Positions 50,464 to 59,289 of a stretch of DNA of 64,000 bases are shown here, in pieces; position 1 is the first letter of the stretch, and each line of letters begins with the position of its first letter. The DNA comes from Moritella yayanosii (GTDB lineage: Bacteria; Pseudomonadota; Gammaproteobacteria; Enterobacterales; Moritellaceae): NCBI RefSeq assembly GCF_900465055.1, contig NZ_LS483250.1, forward strand, positions 4,030,001-4,094,000. Reading direction: 5' to 3'. The notes under the pieces are model-generated. The model was not told the DNA's origin. It saw only the letters and a list, made by a program, of their open reading frames with translations, and did no database searches. Made by a program: the position numbers and the translations under genes.

Positions 50464-50982
50464 ATGTGGGAAAACATTAAAGCATTAATTGGCAGTGCCG
50501 CGCCATTAATCGGCACCTTAATCGGTGGGCCAGCGGGTAGCGCTGTTGGTGGACTAATTGCCAGTGCATTAGGTGTTGAAAATACACCGGTTGCCATTGA
50601 GCAAGCCATTAAGCAAAATCCTGAAGCACTCATCGCTATTCGTAAGTTAGAAAGTGAAGAGCGGGTAACACTGAAAAAATTAGCACTGCAAGCATCGGCC
50701 ATTGCCTTAGATGAACGTAAAGCCGAACTTGCAGATACGCAGAACGCGCGTGTTCAGCATAAAGACCATTGGATGCCCAGTGCCATGACCATCATTCTTG
50801 CGTTGATGGTTTCAGGTATGTTTAGCGCTTTATTTGCCTTTGAACCACCAAAAGCCTATGACCAGGTGATCATCATGACAGCGGGTTCGGTATTGGGCGC
50901 TTTCGGTACCGCCGTCGCGTTTTGGCTCGGCAGCAGCCGCAGCAGTGCGGATAAATCTAAGCAGTTAGGTTTGAAGAAATAA
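50464..50982 (+). CDS. Holin-like protein (3TM, phage holin family)
   Basis: 172 residues. A glycine/alanine-rich N-terminal hydrophobic segment (LIGSAAPLIGTLIGGPAGSA) is followed by a helical polar region (EQAIKQNPEALIAIRKLESE). Two membrane helices follow (MPSAMTIILALMVSGMFSAL; IIMTAGSVLGAFGTAVAFWL). The layout matches the holin of 3TMs family. It would form the membrane holes for lysis. It starts 2 bases after the DUF5675 gene. Confidence 0.78.
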   Translation: MWENIKALIGSAAPLIGTLIGGPAGSAVGGLIASALGVENTPVAIEQAIKQNPEALIAIRKLESEERVTLKKLALQASAIALDERKAELADTQNARVQHKDHWMPSAMTIILALMVSGMFSALFAFEPPKAYDQVIIMTAGSVLGAFGTAVAFWLGSSRSSADKSKQLGLKK

Positions 50983-50994
50983 AGAGAGGTTCTA

Positions 50995-51231
50995 ATGGCT
51001 GATTGGGTAGCTGCGATCACCGCAGTAGCAATGTTAGTTGTGGTTATTGGTGGCGCAGTTATCACTTGGTTATCAAAGGTTTCAGCTGAGTTAGCAGATC
51101 ATAAAACACATGTTGCAGAAACCTATGCAACAAAAAATGACGTAAAAGAATTAGGCGATCGAGTTGAACGCAATATGGACTCTGGATTTGACCGGATTTA
51201 CAACTTACTGAAAGGAAATAATGCAGCATGA
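50995..51231 (+). CDS. Small membrane-anchored coiled-coil protein of the lysis cassette
   Basis: 78 residues. MADWVAAITAVAMLVVVIGG and AVITWLSK form a membrane helix, followed by a charged helix (ELADHKTHVAETYATKNDVK). Such small anchored proteins follow holins in many phages and may assist lysis or act as an antiholin or spanin-like part. It overlaps the following tail chaperone gene by 4 bases. No specific family named. Confidence 0.62.
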   Translation: MADWVAAITAVAMLVVVIGGAVITWLSKVSAELADHKTHVAETYATKNDVKELGDRVERNMDSGFDRIYNLLKGNNAA

Positions 51232-51488
51232 GTAAAGCAATTGTATTAGTAGTAGCAGGTAACGACCTGCGCTTTGAACCATCATTGGCGGCGTACAACA
51301 AATATATTAATGAAATGATGCCGCATGACAAGGTTGCACCATCCACCAATTATCTGCGCCGCATTGTCAATAAAGATGATAAAGCGGCACTGGATGAAGT
51401 ATTGAAACTACCAGGTGCAGTGATGCGTTTACTTGCCAAGGTCAATGAGCACTTTGAAGCTGATTTGGAAATTGAAGTAAAAAACTAA
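51228..51488 (+). CDS. Tail assembly chaperone, zero-frame product
   Basis: 86 residues: MSKAIVLVVAGNDLRFEPSL, then NEMMPHDKVAPSTNYLRRIV and PGAVMRLLAKVNEHFEADLE. It belongs to the phage tail assembly chaperone class that binds the tape measure before tube polymerisation. The last codons are GTA AAA AAC TAA, and A AAA AAC is a canonical -1 slippery heptamer. A fraction of ribosomes should shift and make the longer product described separately. It sits directly before the tape-measure gene, as such chaperones do. Confidence 0.8.
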   Translation: MSKAIVLVVAGNDLRFEPSLAAYNKYINEMMPHDKVAPSTNYLRRIVNKDDKAALDEVLKLPGAVMRLLAKVNEHFEADLEIEVKN

Positions 51489-51676
51489 TACGCCATGCCC
51501 GGGCCATCGAGCGTAATGAGTTAGAGCAGATATTTACCTTAAAGGCATTTTATTTACCTCACGCGCCCGATAATACCGAAAGTTATGCCAGGGCGCTTTG
51601 GCTCGATAAATCCCAAACTGAAAAACACGCCATTGCCGTTGCTAATGGCATCGCAAAAGCATTTAACGGAGAGTGA
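51228..51676 (+). CDS. Tail assembly chaperone, predicted -1 frameshift fusion
   Basis: Slipping at A AAA AAC (51479-51485) and continuing at 51485 in the -1 frame gives about 63 more residues: LIRHARAIERNELEQIFTLK, AFYLPHAPDNTESYARALWL, then HAIAVANGIAKAFNGE and a TGA at 51674-51676. The total is about 149 residues. The extension has no start codon of its own in good context and ends 2 bases before the tape-measure ATG. Together these match the conserved G/GT arrangement of phage tail chaperones. The frame remains open without a single stop, supporting a real gene segment. Confidence 0.78.
51479..51485 (+). promoter_or_regulatory. -1 ribosomal frameshift heptamer A AAA AAC
   Basis: Six A then C, in the correct zero-frame phase, followed immediately by the stop TAA. 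X XXY YYZ heptamers of this kind are among the most efficient in E. coli. A GC-rich segment (GCCCGGGC) follows within 20 bases and may add a stem. Confidence 0.8.
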
Positions 51677-51678
51677 AT

Positions 51679-54012
51679 ATGAGTGCTCATATGGATAGTT
51701 TAATGATGACGATTGGCTTGATTGACCAAGCTACTGCGCCATTACAAGGTATTCAGAGCACCATTACTCAAACTGCAGATGCAGGGCGCATTGGTTGGGA
51801 AAAAATGGCAGGCGGTACCGCTGGTTTAGTTGCGGCAGGTTTTGCGGTGCAAGCGGCGTTAATGCCGGCGATTGAAATGGATCGTGTACTGGGTGAAGTT
51901 AAATCACTGGGCGTTGTTGATGCAGACTTGCAAAAGTTGCAGCAAACCGCCCTGGCTTTTTCAACGGAATACGGCAAGTCGGCGACTGAAGTGGTTCAAG
52001 CCGCTTATGATATTAAGTCAGCGTTTGGCGGTATCAATGGTGATGAACTCGCTGATATTACTAAAAGCTCGGCCGTTCTTGCTGCCGCAACCAAGGCCGA
52101 TACCGCAACGATCACAAATTACATGGGCACCATGTACGGCGTATTTAAAAACCAAGCCGATATGATGGGCACCGGTATTTGGTCCAAGCAAGTGGCGGGC
52201 ATGACAGCACAATCGGTGGAGATGTTTAAAACCACAGGTAAGGGCATGAGTGATGCGTTTACTAGTGTCGGCGCTAATGCAACATCAGCTGGCATCTCTA
52301 TGAATGAGCAAATGGCGATCCTCGGTACTTTACAAGCAACCATGTCAGGCAGTGAAGCCGGCACCAAATATAAATCATTCTTAGCTGGTGTGGGTAAAGC
52401 GCAAGACAAGTTGAATCTATCTTTTACTGATAGCCAGGGCGCGATGCTGCCAATGTATGACATTTTAGAAAAACTAAAAGGTCAGTTTGGCGACACGCTT
52501 GATGTGGCAGAGAGTGACGCATTAAAAAATGCGTTTGGTAGTGATGAGGCAGTAAGCATGATTAAGCTGTTGATGGCCGATACCGATGGACTTGCCGCCA
52601 GCATTAATACCCTTGGTGATGTAAAAGGCATGGGTAAAGCTGAAAGTATGGCTAGCGCCATGACTGATCAATGGGAACGACTTGATGCCAGTTGGTATGC
52701 CATCCGCGCAGGTGTATTTGGGCTGATATTACCCGCGATTAATGGTGTGGTTGGTGCGATGGCCGATGGTATGGGCAGTGTGCTTGAATGGACGCAGATG
52801 TTCCCGAACATCACTGAGTATCTTGGTTATGCAGCGCTGGCCATCGTCGGTGGTGCCGGTGCATTGGCCGCGTGGAATCTGATTGTTGGTTTATCGACAT
52901 TAGTGACTGCAGGCTGGGCATCGGCTGTGGGCGTAATGAGTAGTGTCATGGCTTTGGCCAGTACGGGTTTAACTTGGATGAAAGGTGCATTTATTGGCTT
53001 AAACATGACGATGGCGGCTAACCCGATATTATGGGTTGTGGCGGGTATTGTTGCGTTAGGTGTGGCTGTTGTTGGCATCATCACTTATTGGGATGAGTTA
53101 ACCGCAGCATTAAACAAGATCTGGATATTTAACCAAATTGGCCAGATGTTCAAAGCTGTTGGTAACAGTGTTATGTCAGTGATTAATGATCTGGTGTTTG
53201 CCTGGAACGTGTTTACATCGGTGTTATTAAATACCGCATTTGTGCAATCGCTTATGTCTGGTTTTAATGCGTTATCTAATTTATTTTCAGGCCTGTTCGA
53301 TGGTTATGTGTCTATTGCATCCGGTGCGTGGGCATTGATTGGCGCAGGTGTCAGTGCATTATTACTGCCGTTTCAAGTTGTGTTTACCAGTATTAAAGCC
53401 TTTTTTAGTTTATTAGTTGATGGTCCCGCTGCAGCACTTGCCGTTCTTGGGTCTATCCCTGCATTATTCGGTGGAATAGCGGATTCAGTGATGAGTGGTT
53501 GGCAGTTAATTGCTTCGGGCGTGTCGACTGTCGTATCTCACTTGTTTAGCGCGATCCTATTTTTAGCACAGCCATTCATCCTCGTCGGTCAGCAAGCCAT
53601 GATGGTGTTCGGTTTGATGGCGCAAGGTTGGGCTGACTTCACCCGTTTCTTAGGTGATTTATCAGTATTTGAATTACTCGGTGACGGCATCAATTGGTTG
53701 ATAGACAAAATCAATATGATCCCGGGCATCGAAATTGAATCCCTGGTTAAAGAGCCGTTAATGCCAGATGTTGAGTCATTAAACATCGGTAACCAAGCGA
53801 TGAGTCGTGAAAAAATAAACCGACCGATTAGCCGTTATTTACAAGGTACCCAAGTCGCGCAAGTGCCAACCTATGGCTACATGCCGCAGATGGCAAAAGC
53901 GATGCAGGGCAGTGGCAGTAAATCCATGCATACCGGTGATATCTATATCAAACAAGAACAGCCATTTACCCGTGCGCAGTTGCACGAATGGAACGAGATG
54001 GATACACCCTAA
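51679..54012 (+). CDS. Tail tape measure protein, TP901 family
   Basis: 777 residues. The N-terminal TP901 core region is rich in Ala/Gly (GTAGLVAAGFAVQAALMPAI; AYDIKSAFGGINGDELADIT; MGTMYGVFKNQADMMGTGIW). A central hydrophobic stretch follows (about residues 370-500; AALAIVGGAGALAAWNLIVG, WVVAGIVALGVAVVGIITYW), then a long helical C-terminal region. It sets tail length. The ATG at 51679 was preferred over a GTG at 51673 because of the preceding GGAGA. P2 GpT is 815 residues. Confidence 0.92.
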   Translation: MSAHMDSLMMTIGLIDQATAPLQGIQSTITQTADAGRIGWEKMAGGTAGLVAAGFAVQAALMPAIEMDRVLGEVKSLGVVDADLQKLQQTALAFSTEYGKSATEVVQAAYDIKSAFGGINGDELADITKSSAVLAAATKADTATITNYMGTMYGVFKNQADMMGTGIWSKQVAGMTAQSVEMFKTTGKGMSDAFTSVGANATSAGISMNEQMAILGTLQATMSGSEAGTKYKSFLAGVGKAQDKLNLSFTDSQGAMLPMYDILEKLKGQFGDTLDVAESDALKNAFGSDEAVSMIKLLMADTDGLAASINTLGDVKGMGKAESMASAMTDQWERLDASWYAIRAGVFGLILPAINGVVGAMADGMGSVLEWTQMFPNITEYLGYAALAIVGGAGALAAWNLIVGLSTLVTAGWASAVGVMSSVMALASTGLTWMKGAFIGLNMTMAANPILWVVAGIVALGVAVVGIITYWDELTAALNKIWIFNQIGQMFKAVGNSVMSVINDLVFAWNVFTSVLLNTAFVQSLMSGFNALSNLFSGLFDGYVSIASGAWALIGAGVSALLLPFQVVFTSIKAFFSLLVDGPAAALAVLGSIPALFGGIADSVMSGWQLIASGVSTVVSHLFSAILFLAQPFILVGQQAMMVFGLMAQGWADFTRFLGDLSVFELLGDGINWLIDKINMIPGIEIESLVKEPLMPDVESLNIGNQAMSREKINRPISRYLQGTQVAQVPTYGYMPQMAKAMQGSGSKSMHTGDIYIKQEQPFTRAQLHEWNEMDTP

Positions 54013-54338
54013 TGGAACAACATTATATTGATTTACTGGTCAGTGATGGCGGCATTGATTTCGATGCTGGTCAGCAACCGCAATATACCAGTGACAGGAA
54101 CAGCATTGCCCAAGACGTCAAACACGCCATTTTAGAAAGTGGCTTAGTTCGTAAATTGCAGGCCGAACGCAGTAGACCATTAAGAGCGGATATTTTAACG
54201 CAAATTGAAATGCTGATTGAACAAGACAAACGCATAGAGCCAGGAACAGCAACAACACAAGAACGTAGTGCCGGTGAAATTTGGCTGTTCGCAGAAACCA
54301 CCGAATATGGCGACGTTAATATGGGGATCTCAGTATGA
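54012..54338 (+). CDS. DUF2590 baseplate-type protein
   Basis: 108 residues: MEQHYIDLLVSDGGIDFDAG, ISQ-like text NSIAQDVKHAILESGLVRKL, and RSRPLRADILTQIEMLIEQD. It matches DUF2590, which precedes baseplate J genes in this phage group. It looks analogous to P2 GpW / T4 gp25 baseplate proteins (QDVxHAIxxSG motif). The ATG overlaps the tape-measure stop (TAATG). The longer upstream start is unlikely. Confidence 0.82.
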   Translation: MEQHYIDLLVSDGGIDFDAGQQPQYTSDRNSIAQDVKHAILESGLVRKLQAERSRPLRADILTQIEMLIEQDKRIEPGTATTQERSAGEIWLFAETTEYGDVNMGISV

Positions 54339-55519
54339 GTAAAAGACCAGACATTGATTTTGAAGCACTGATTGCTGCAGAGGGGATCCCAACCACCGAA
54401 GAAGCGTTAGCGATTGAACTGCAAAAAGAAGTGGAAGCAGCGGGGAGTAAAGTCAGTAATGATAGTCGCATGTCTCCATTTTGGCGATTAGTGCAGTCGA
54501 TTGTGATTAAGCCTGCCATGTGGATCATCAATAATCTGTTAGCTAATCATGTATTACCGAATGCATTTGCCGCGACGGCAACCGGCATTTATTTAGATCT
54601 TAAAGCGTGGGATGTGGATTTAGAGCGAAAACAAGCAACACATACCCGTGGTCTTGTTGATTTCTTCAAGGAAAAACCAGAAAACCCTGTTGTTGTAAAT
54701 AAAGGCGCAATCATTGAAACAGACAGTATTGACGGTATTCGTTATCGCTTAGCAGTGGTTGATGATGTAGTGATAGTGGAAGGCAAAGAAAGTGGCTTAG
54801 TGCTGTGTGAAGCGCTTGGCTCGGGCGCCGCTTTTAATCTCCCTGCGGGCTATTACTCGATTTTACTGGAAGGAGTGAGCGGTATTACTCATGCCAGTAA
54901 CCCGATAGATTGGATTGTATCACCGGGGAGTAATACCGAAGGTGATGATGAATTAGCATTGCGTATTCGTAACCAGTTTAGCGCTGCAGGGCGATACCAT
55001 ATTGATTCAATTTATCGTTCTATGATTGCCAGCGTTGCAGGGATACGCAGTGACTTAATCTACTTTGAGCATGAGGCGCCAAGAGGACCAGGCACCGCCA
55101 ATGCCTATATTTTAATGGAAGTCGGCAGTACGCCATCCTTGTTACTTGAACAATTAAATCATTATGTGATGGATGAAGGTCATCACGGACACGGTGATAA
55201 CGTGCTTTGTCTGGCGATGCCAGAAACACAGCATCAAGTGAGTGTTGCTATTTACCCTGTCGCCAATTTGAATGATGAACAGAAAAGCACCCTGAAAACA
55301 GAAGTTGAAAACCACATTAACGCCGCATTCAGAAACATTGGCGATTATGCCCATGTCACTCGCGTCGACCCTAAATCAACGTTTTCATTCAGTGTATTGA
55401 CCAAAGAAATACACATTAAATTAGCTGACTTAGCACGGTTGAGTTTTGCTAACCAAGACATTACCAGTGCGTTAGCTATTCCTCGTTTGAGTAGTGTAGA
55501 GGTGACTTATGGAGCATAA
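54335..55519 (+). CDS. J: Baseplate J-like protein
   Basis: 394 residues (P2 GpJ 302). Baseplate J pattern: NAFAATATGIYLDLKAWDVD, ERKQATHTRGLVDFFKEKPE, VVNKGAIIETDSIDGIRYRL, SPGSNTEGDDELALRIRNQF and the PRGPGTANAYILMEVGS region. It builds the baseplate wedge. Overlaps DUF2590 by 4 bases and the next gene by 11 bases. Confidence 0.9.
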   Translation: MSKRPDIDFEALIAAEGIPTTEEALAIELQKEVEAAGSKVSNDSRMSPFWRLVQSIVIKPAMWIINNLLANHVLPNAFAATATGIYLDLKAWDVDLERKQATHTRGLVDFFKEKPENPVVVNKGAIIETDSIDGIRYRLAVVDDVVIVEGKESGLVLCEALGSGAAFNLPAGYYSILLEGVSGITHASNPIDWIVSPGSNTEGDDELALRIRNQFSAAGRYHIDSIYRSMIASVAGIRSDLIYFEHEAPRGPGTANAYILMEVGSTPSLLLEQLNHYVMDEGHHGHGDNVLCLAMPETQHQVSVAIYPVANLNDEQKSTLKTEVENHINAAFRNIGDYAHVTRVDPKSTFSFSVLTKEIHIKLADLARLSFANQDITSALAIPRLSSVEVTYGA

Positions 55520-56087
55520 ACAGCAAGCACCGGCATTACCGGAAAAAACAGTGCCCTGGTGGATGGACGGCAAGACCCTAGCTGACAACTTAAAAGAACC
55601 GCACTTCCTGGCTAATGGCGTGATGAATTTCTGGCAGCGTATTCGAGGTTGGGCTATTTGGCCGTTAGAGCAACTAGACCCACTGAGTTGTTCGGCACGT
55701 TTGTTAACAGTATTAGCCTGGGACCGAGACATAACCCAATTTGAGGGTGAACCGTCATCACTGTTTAGAAAACGGGTTAAGTTCGCTTTCATTAATGCCA
55801 AAGATTCGGGTGAAACGGCGGGTTTCATTCGTATTTTTCAACGGTTGGGTGTGGGTGTTGTTGAAATTGATGAACGTGTGCCAGAACGTGATTGGGACAT
55901 CATCACTATTCGATTAAGCGATTCGCAGTTATCAGAAAACCATGAACTGTTAGCCACGTTAATACAACATTATGGCAGAACCTGCCGCCGTTATGAGTTT
56001 CAAGTTATCAACCCCGTTTATTTGCACATGACCGCAAGCCCTATTGATTGGGAACATCAGTGCCAAGTGGCAGTATTAGAGGAGTAA
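55509..56087 (+). CDS. I: Tail protein I (GpI)-like baseplate protein
   Basis: 192 residues: MEHKQQAPALPEKTVPWWMD, FWQRIRGWAIWPLEQLDPLS, LTVLAWDRDITQFEGEPSSL and KFAFINAKDSGETAGFIRIF. The LLPxLAWxxxVxxW-type motif with Rx(V)KxAxxxHxxxGT... is that of P2 GpI. The gene order J-I-H is as in P2. It connects wedge and fibre. The start lies 11 bases inside gene J. Confidence 0.86.
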   Translation: MEHKQQAPALPEKTVPWWMDGKTLADNLKEPHFLANGVMNFWQRIRGWAIWPLEQLDPLSCSARLLTVLAWDRDITQFEGEPSSLFRKRVKFAFINAKDSGETAGFIRIFQRLGVGVVEIDERVPERDWDIITIRLSDSQLSENHELLATLIQHYGRTCRRYEFQVINPVYLHMTASPIDWEHQCQVAVLEE

Positions 56088-56089
56088 CC

Positions 56090-58375
56090 ATGTCACAGAC
56101 CATTATTACATTAGCGTTTGAACAATATAAAGCACAACAAGAAGCGATTGCTGTCCCTGTTGAATTGGATGAATTTGTATTAGCCAATGTACCAAATCAA
56201 GATGCATCCCTGCCGATTGACCGTAACGAGGGATTACCACCACAAGCACAAATCGTATTTGTGGGTGATGTGAGCCAAGCCGGTTACGTTAATTCCAATG
56301 CGGTCGTGTACTCATTGATCATGGATACGCGAATTGGTGACTTTGATTTTAACTGGATTGGTTTACGCAACAAAGTATCGGGTGTTATCGCAGCCATTAG
56401 CCATATCCCGACCGTGTATAAATTGAAAAGCGTACTCGGTGTACAAAATGGTAACTCAGTAACGCGCTCTATCATGATGAGTTATAGCGATGCAATGAGT
56501 TTAACCAACATCGATGTTGATGCGTCCACATGGCAGATTGATTTCACTGCACGTTTATTTGGCATGGATGAAGCAGAGCGTTTAGCGAATGTAGACCATT
56601 ACGGTAATGCGACGTTCTTGGCAGATGGTTACCAGGTGTTTAAATCCGGTAGTACTTACAAAATCAAGCAAGGTACTGGTTATGTTGGCGGCCTACGTTG
56701 TCACGCACCAAGTAATTTAGTGGTAAGTAACGTAAAGCAATCGAGTGGTATTTACCTTGATGCGAGTTGGCAAGGGCATATCACTAGCCAGTGGCAAACG
56801 GTTGTTACTTTAGTCTCGTCAACCAGTGTATTAACGGATTATACCGATAACGATGGCGTTGTTCATTACGTGACGAAAATAGCCGATGTTGATAGTGCCG
56901 GGAATGTCATCGATGTGCGTTTTATTGGTGGCTCGAATGAATTTGAGCGCAAAGATAACGCTGCAACGGATACTGATATTGATAATGACTCGACAGCTGG
57001 GAAACATGTAAAACTGACTCAGTTTTGGCGCGGTATAACGAAAAAAATATCTGCCGCATTCTTGAATCGCAGTATTAATACCACTGGCGCATTGAAAGGC
57101 GGTGGTGATCTATCTAAAAACCTGACACTTGCTATTGATAGTGCAAACACGGCGCGACCCGGTGTTGTGCAATTAACAAATAGTATCACCTCAACATTAA
57201 GTACTCTTGGCGCAAGTGCTGCCGCAGTTAAAAAAGTTGCTGATATTGCTAAAAGTAAAATGACACAAGTCACCGGTGATGCCCGTTATGTTGCTTCAAA
57301 TGAGGGGGGAGTCAGAAGGATCTCAAGAGGAGAAACCGCGAGTGTTAATGCAAAACGGAAATATGAAATAGGTCGATTCTCTGTGGACACTGATCAATGG
57401 CATTCTAACGGAACTATAATCGTTGAAATTTATAATACACACTATGTTTCCCATGGTTATAAAAAGTATTCAATTCGTTGGGGGTATAAATATAGTGCAG
57501 GTAACATTACGTTAGTAGAGGCTTTTGGTGATGGTGGAAAGGAAAAGGTTACTATTGGTGATCCAGTGGTTGTTAGCGGGTATGTCAAATATTTACCCAT
57601 ATATTTAGAGCAAGCTGCATATAATCGTTGCTCGGTTATCCTTACCACTGGTTTTACTCCTACGTCAGATTCTACACCTGGTAATAACGGTTGCTACTTA
57701 CCAACACCGATGCCCTATGAAACGATATCCTCCTTTATGGGTGACGAGCAAGTTTGTTCTGATCGAAGTTTAGATATTGGTGGGTATTTAAAAGAAAAAG
57801 GGCAGCGTGTATACAGTCCCAATAATCTGCCAGTTGAAGATATATGGCTGAAGGTAGCCGCTAAAATATGCCCTGTCGGTGTGCCATTACCTTGGCCTAC
57901 AGATATTGCCCCAGATGGTTTTGCCATCATGAAAGGGCAGGTTTTCTCTCCCAGTTTCACAGAAACATTAAAGGTTTACCCTGGTGGTTTTTTACCTGAT
58001 ATGCGCGGTCTTGGCATTGTAGGTAAAACCGATAGTGAAGTCATTCTAGCTTACGAAGAAGGACAGGTTAAAAAGCATGGACATGCAGGTTCAAGTGTTG
58101 GTTCTACGAATTTAGGCAGCAAGAATACGAATACTACCGGTAACCATTATCACGCGCTTCCGACTGGACGAAATGGCACTGGTAATGACACCGCTCTTAC
58201 ATATATAGGCGAGAATAATTACTCAGCGATAAAGAAGAATACAAGTACAAAAGGTAATCACTACCACTCTGTATCTATCGGTTCACACGCCCATAGCGTC
58301 GTAATTGCCTTGTTTGGCGGGACTAAAAACACCATTGATAACCGTAAATTTAACTGGATTGTGAGACTTGCATAA
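56090..58375 (+). CDS. H: Tail fibre protein (GpH-like) with HxH repeats
   Basis: 761 residues. The N-terminal DUF3751-like phage tail collar domain has MSQTIITLAFEQYKAQQEAI, NTGxVA-like blocks, and LTNIDVDASTWQIDFTARLF. A mid-section follows (TGALKGGGDLSKNLTLAIDS; ARPGVVQLTNSITSTLSTLG). The C-terminal tip has four HxH pairs (KHGHAG, GNHYHALP, GNHYHSVS, GSHAHSVV) likely holding iron, as in T4 gp37-type fibres. The segment before the tip (about residues 400-560) looks variable. GGAG lies upstream of the ATG. It determines host range. Confidence 0.87.
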   Translation: MSQTIITLAFEQYKAQQEAIAVPVELDEFVLANVPNQDASLPIDRNEGLPPQAQIVFVGDVSQAGYVNSNAVVYSLIMDTRIGDFDFNWIGLRNKVSGVIAAISHIPTVYKLKSVLGVQNGNSVTRSIMMSYSDAMSLTNIDVDASTWQIDFTARLFGMDEAERLANVDHYGNATFLADGYQVFKSGSTYKIKQGTGYVGGLRCHAPSNLVVSNVKQSSGIYLDASWQGHITSQWQTVVTLVSSTSVLTDYTDNDGVVHYVTKIADVDSAGNVIDVRFIGGSNEFERKDNAATDTDIDNDSTAGKHVKLTQFWRGITKKISAAFLNRSINTTGALKGGGDLSKNLTLAIDSANTARPGVVQLTNSITSTLSTLGASAAAVKKVADIAKSKMTQVTGDARYVASNEGGVRRISRGETASVNAKRKYEIGRFSVDTDQWHSNGTIIVEIYNTHYVSHGYKKYSIRWGYKYSAGNITLVEAFGDGGKEKVTIGDPVVVSGYVKYLPIYLEQAAYNRCSVILTTGFTPTSDSTPGNNGCYLPTPMPYETISSFMGDEQVCSDRSLDIGGYLKEKGQRVYSPNNLPVEDIWLKVAAKICPVGVPLPWPTDIAPDGFAIMKGQVFSPSFTETLKVYPGGFLPDMRGLGIVGKTDSEVILAYEEGQVKKHGHAGSSVGSTNLGSKNTNTTGNHYHALPTGRNGTGNDTALTYIGENNYSAIKKNTSTKGNHYHSVSIGSHAHSVVIALFGGTKNTIDNRKFNWIVRLA

Positions 58376-59289
58376 TGAATGAAATTAAAAGTAAATCTGT
58401 CACGTTACAAGTATCTCGTATCCACTCATTAGGTTGGTGGCTTGGTAATAGCGATGAAAATGTAGCAAAGGGAACGGCATTAGGCTCAGACTTCACTGAG
58501 AATGTTTACAGCCCAAGTGCTGCTGGACTCACTGGTCAATATGAGCATGCCACCGACTCGTGGTTGGAAGTTGAGGATAAATCCAACTTTGAATTTTGGT
58601 CACATGTTGGTGAACGTTTTGTTATTGGCATGCCTGACGGTGATTATCCTGAATGGGCGATAAAAGAAAAGCCGCCAGAATATGATAAAGAAATGCAAAC
58701 AATCTTGCATGAAGTGAATAAGTGGATAATTCACAATATTGAGCTTGGTAAGCTGTACTGGAATGATGAAGCAATTGAAATGACAGTAAGTGATTTCAAT
58801 TTTACACTACCCGCGGATCATACTTTCACACAACCACCTGTAAAGCTCGCCGGTTATGCTTTACGGTTAATTGATAATGAATGGCTGCAGGTTGAGGACC
58901 ATCGCGGGAAGTTAGCTTACGCTAAAAATCGTGACAGTGATTATGAGATAGAAACACTCGATGTTATTCCGGATAATCACACATTATTAGTGCCGAGTGA
59001 GTTCGATAGTTGGAACGTAATACTGAAAGCTTGGCAATATGACCAAGAGCGTGAGCGACCAGCCAAAGTCAAAAATGAAAAATCATGGCGCGATGCTCAA
59101 TTGAGTCGCGTTCTTAACCGCATTGACGAATACGAGAAAGACCAAGGTTATCTTGTTGAGCTAAGAACGTCGCCGTTCACGGCAGAGCAATACCATCAAT
59201 TGTTACAAGATAGAAAAATACTGAGTGACTATCCAGGTGCGGAAAACTTCCCCTTTGTTGAACGCCCAACCTTATCGAGGCTTGTATGA
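58375..59289 (+). CDS. Tail-fibre assembly/chaperone-like protein
   Basis: 304 residues. The start overlaps the fibre stop by one base (TAATG). The C-terminal part NEKSWRDAQLSRVLNRIDEY, EKDQGYLVELRTSPFTAEQY and LLQDRKILSDYPGAENFPFV is typical of phage tail-assembly chaperones and fibre-assembly proteins. The N-terminal part (LGWWLGNSDENVAKGTALGS) is less familiar. It probably helps fold or attach the fibre and is translationally coupled to it. Confidence 0.72.
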   Translation: MNEIKSKSVTLQVSRIHSLGWWLGNSDENVAKGTALGSDFTENVYSPSAAGLTGQYEHATDSWLEVEDKSNFEFWSHVGERFVIGMPDGDYPEWAIKEKPPEYDKEMQTILHEVNKWIIHNIELGKLYWNDEAIEMTVSDFNFTLPADHTFTQPPVKLAGYALRLIDNEWLQVEDHRGKLAYAKNRDSDYEIETLDVIPDNHTLLVPSEFDSWNVILKAWQYDQERERPAKVKNEKSWRDAQLSRVLNRIDEYEKDQGYLVELRTSPFTAEQYHQLLQDRKILSDYPGAENFPFVERPTLSRLV

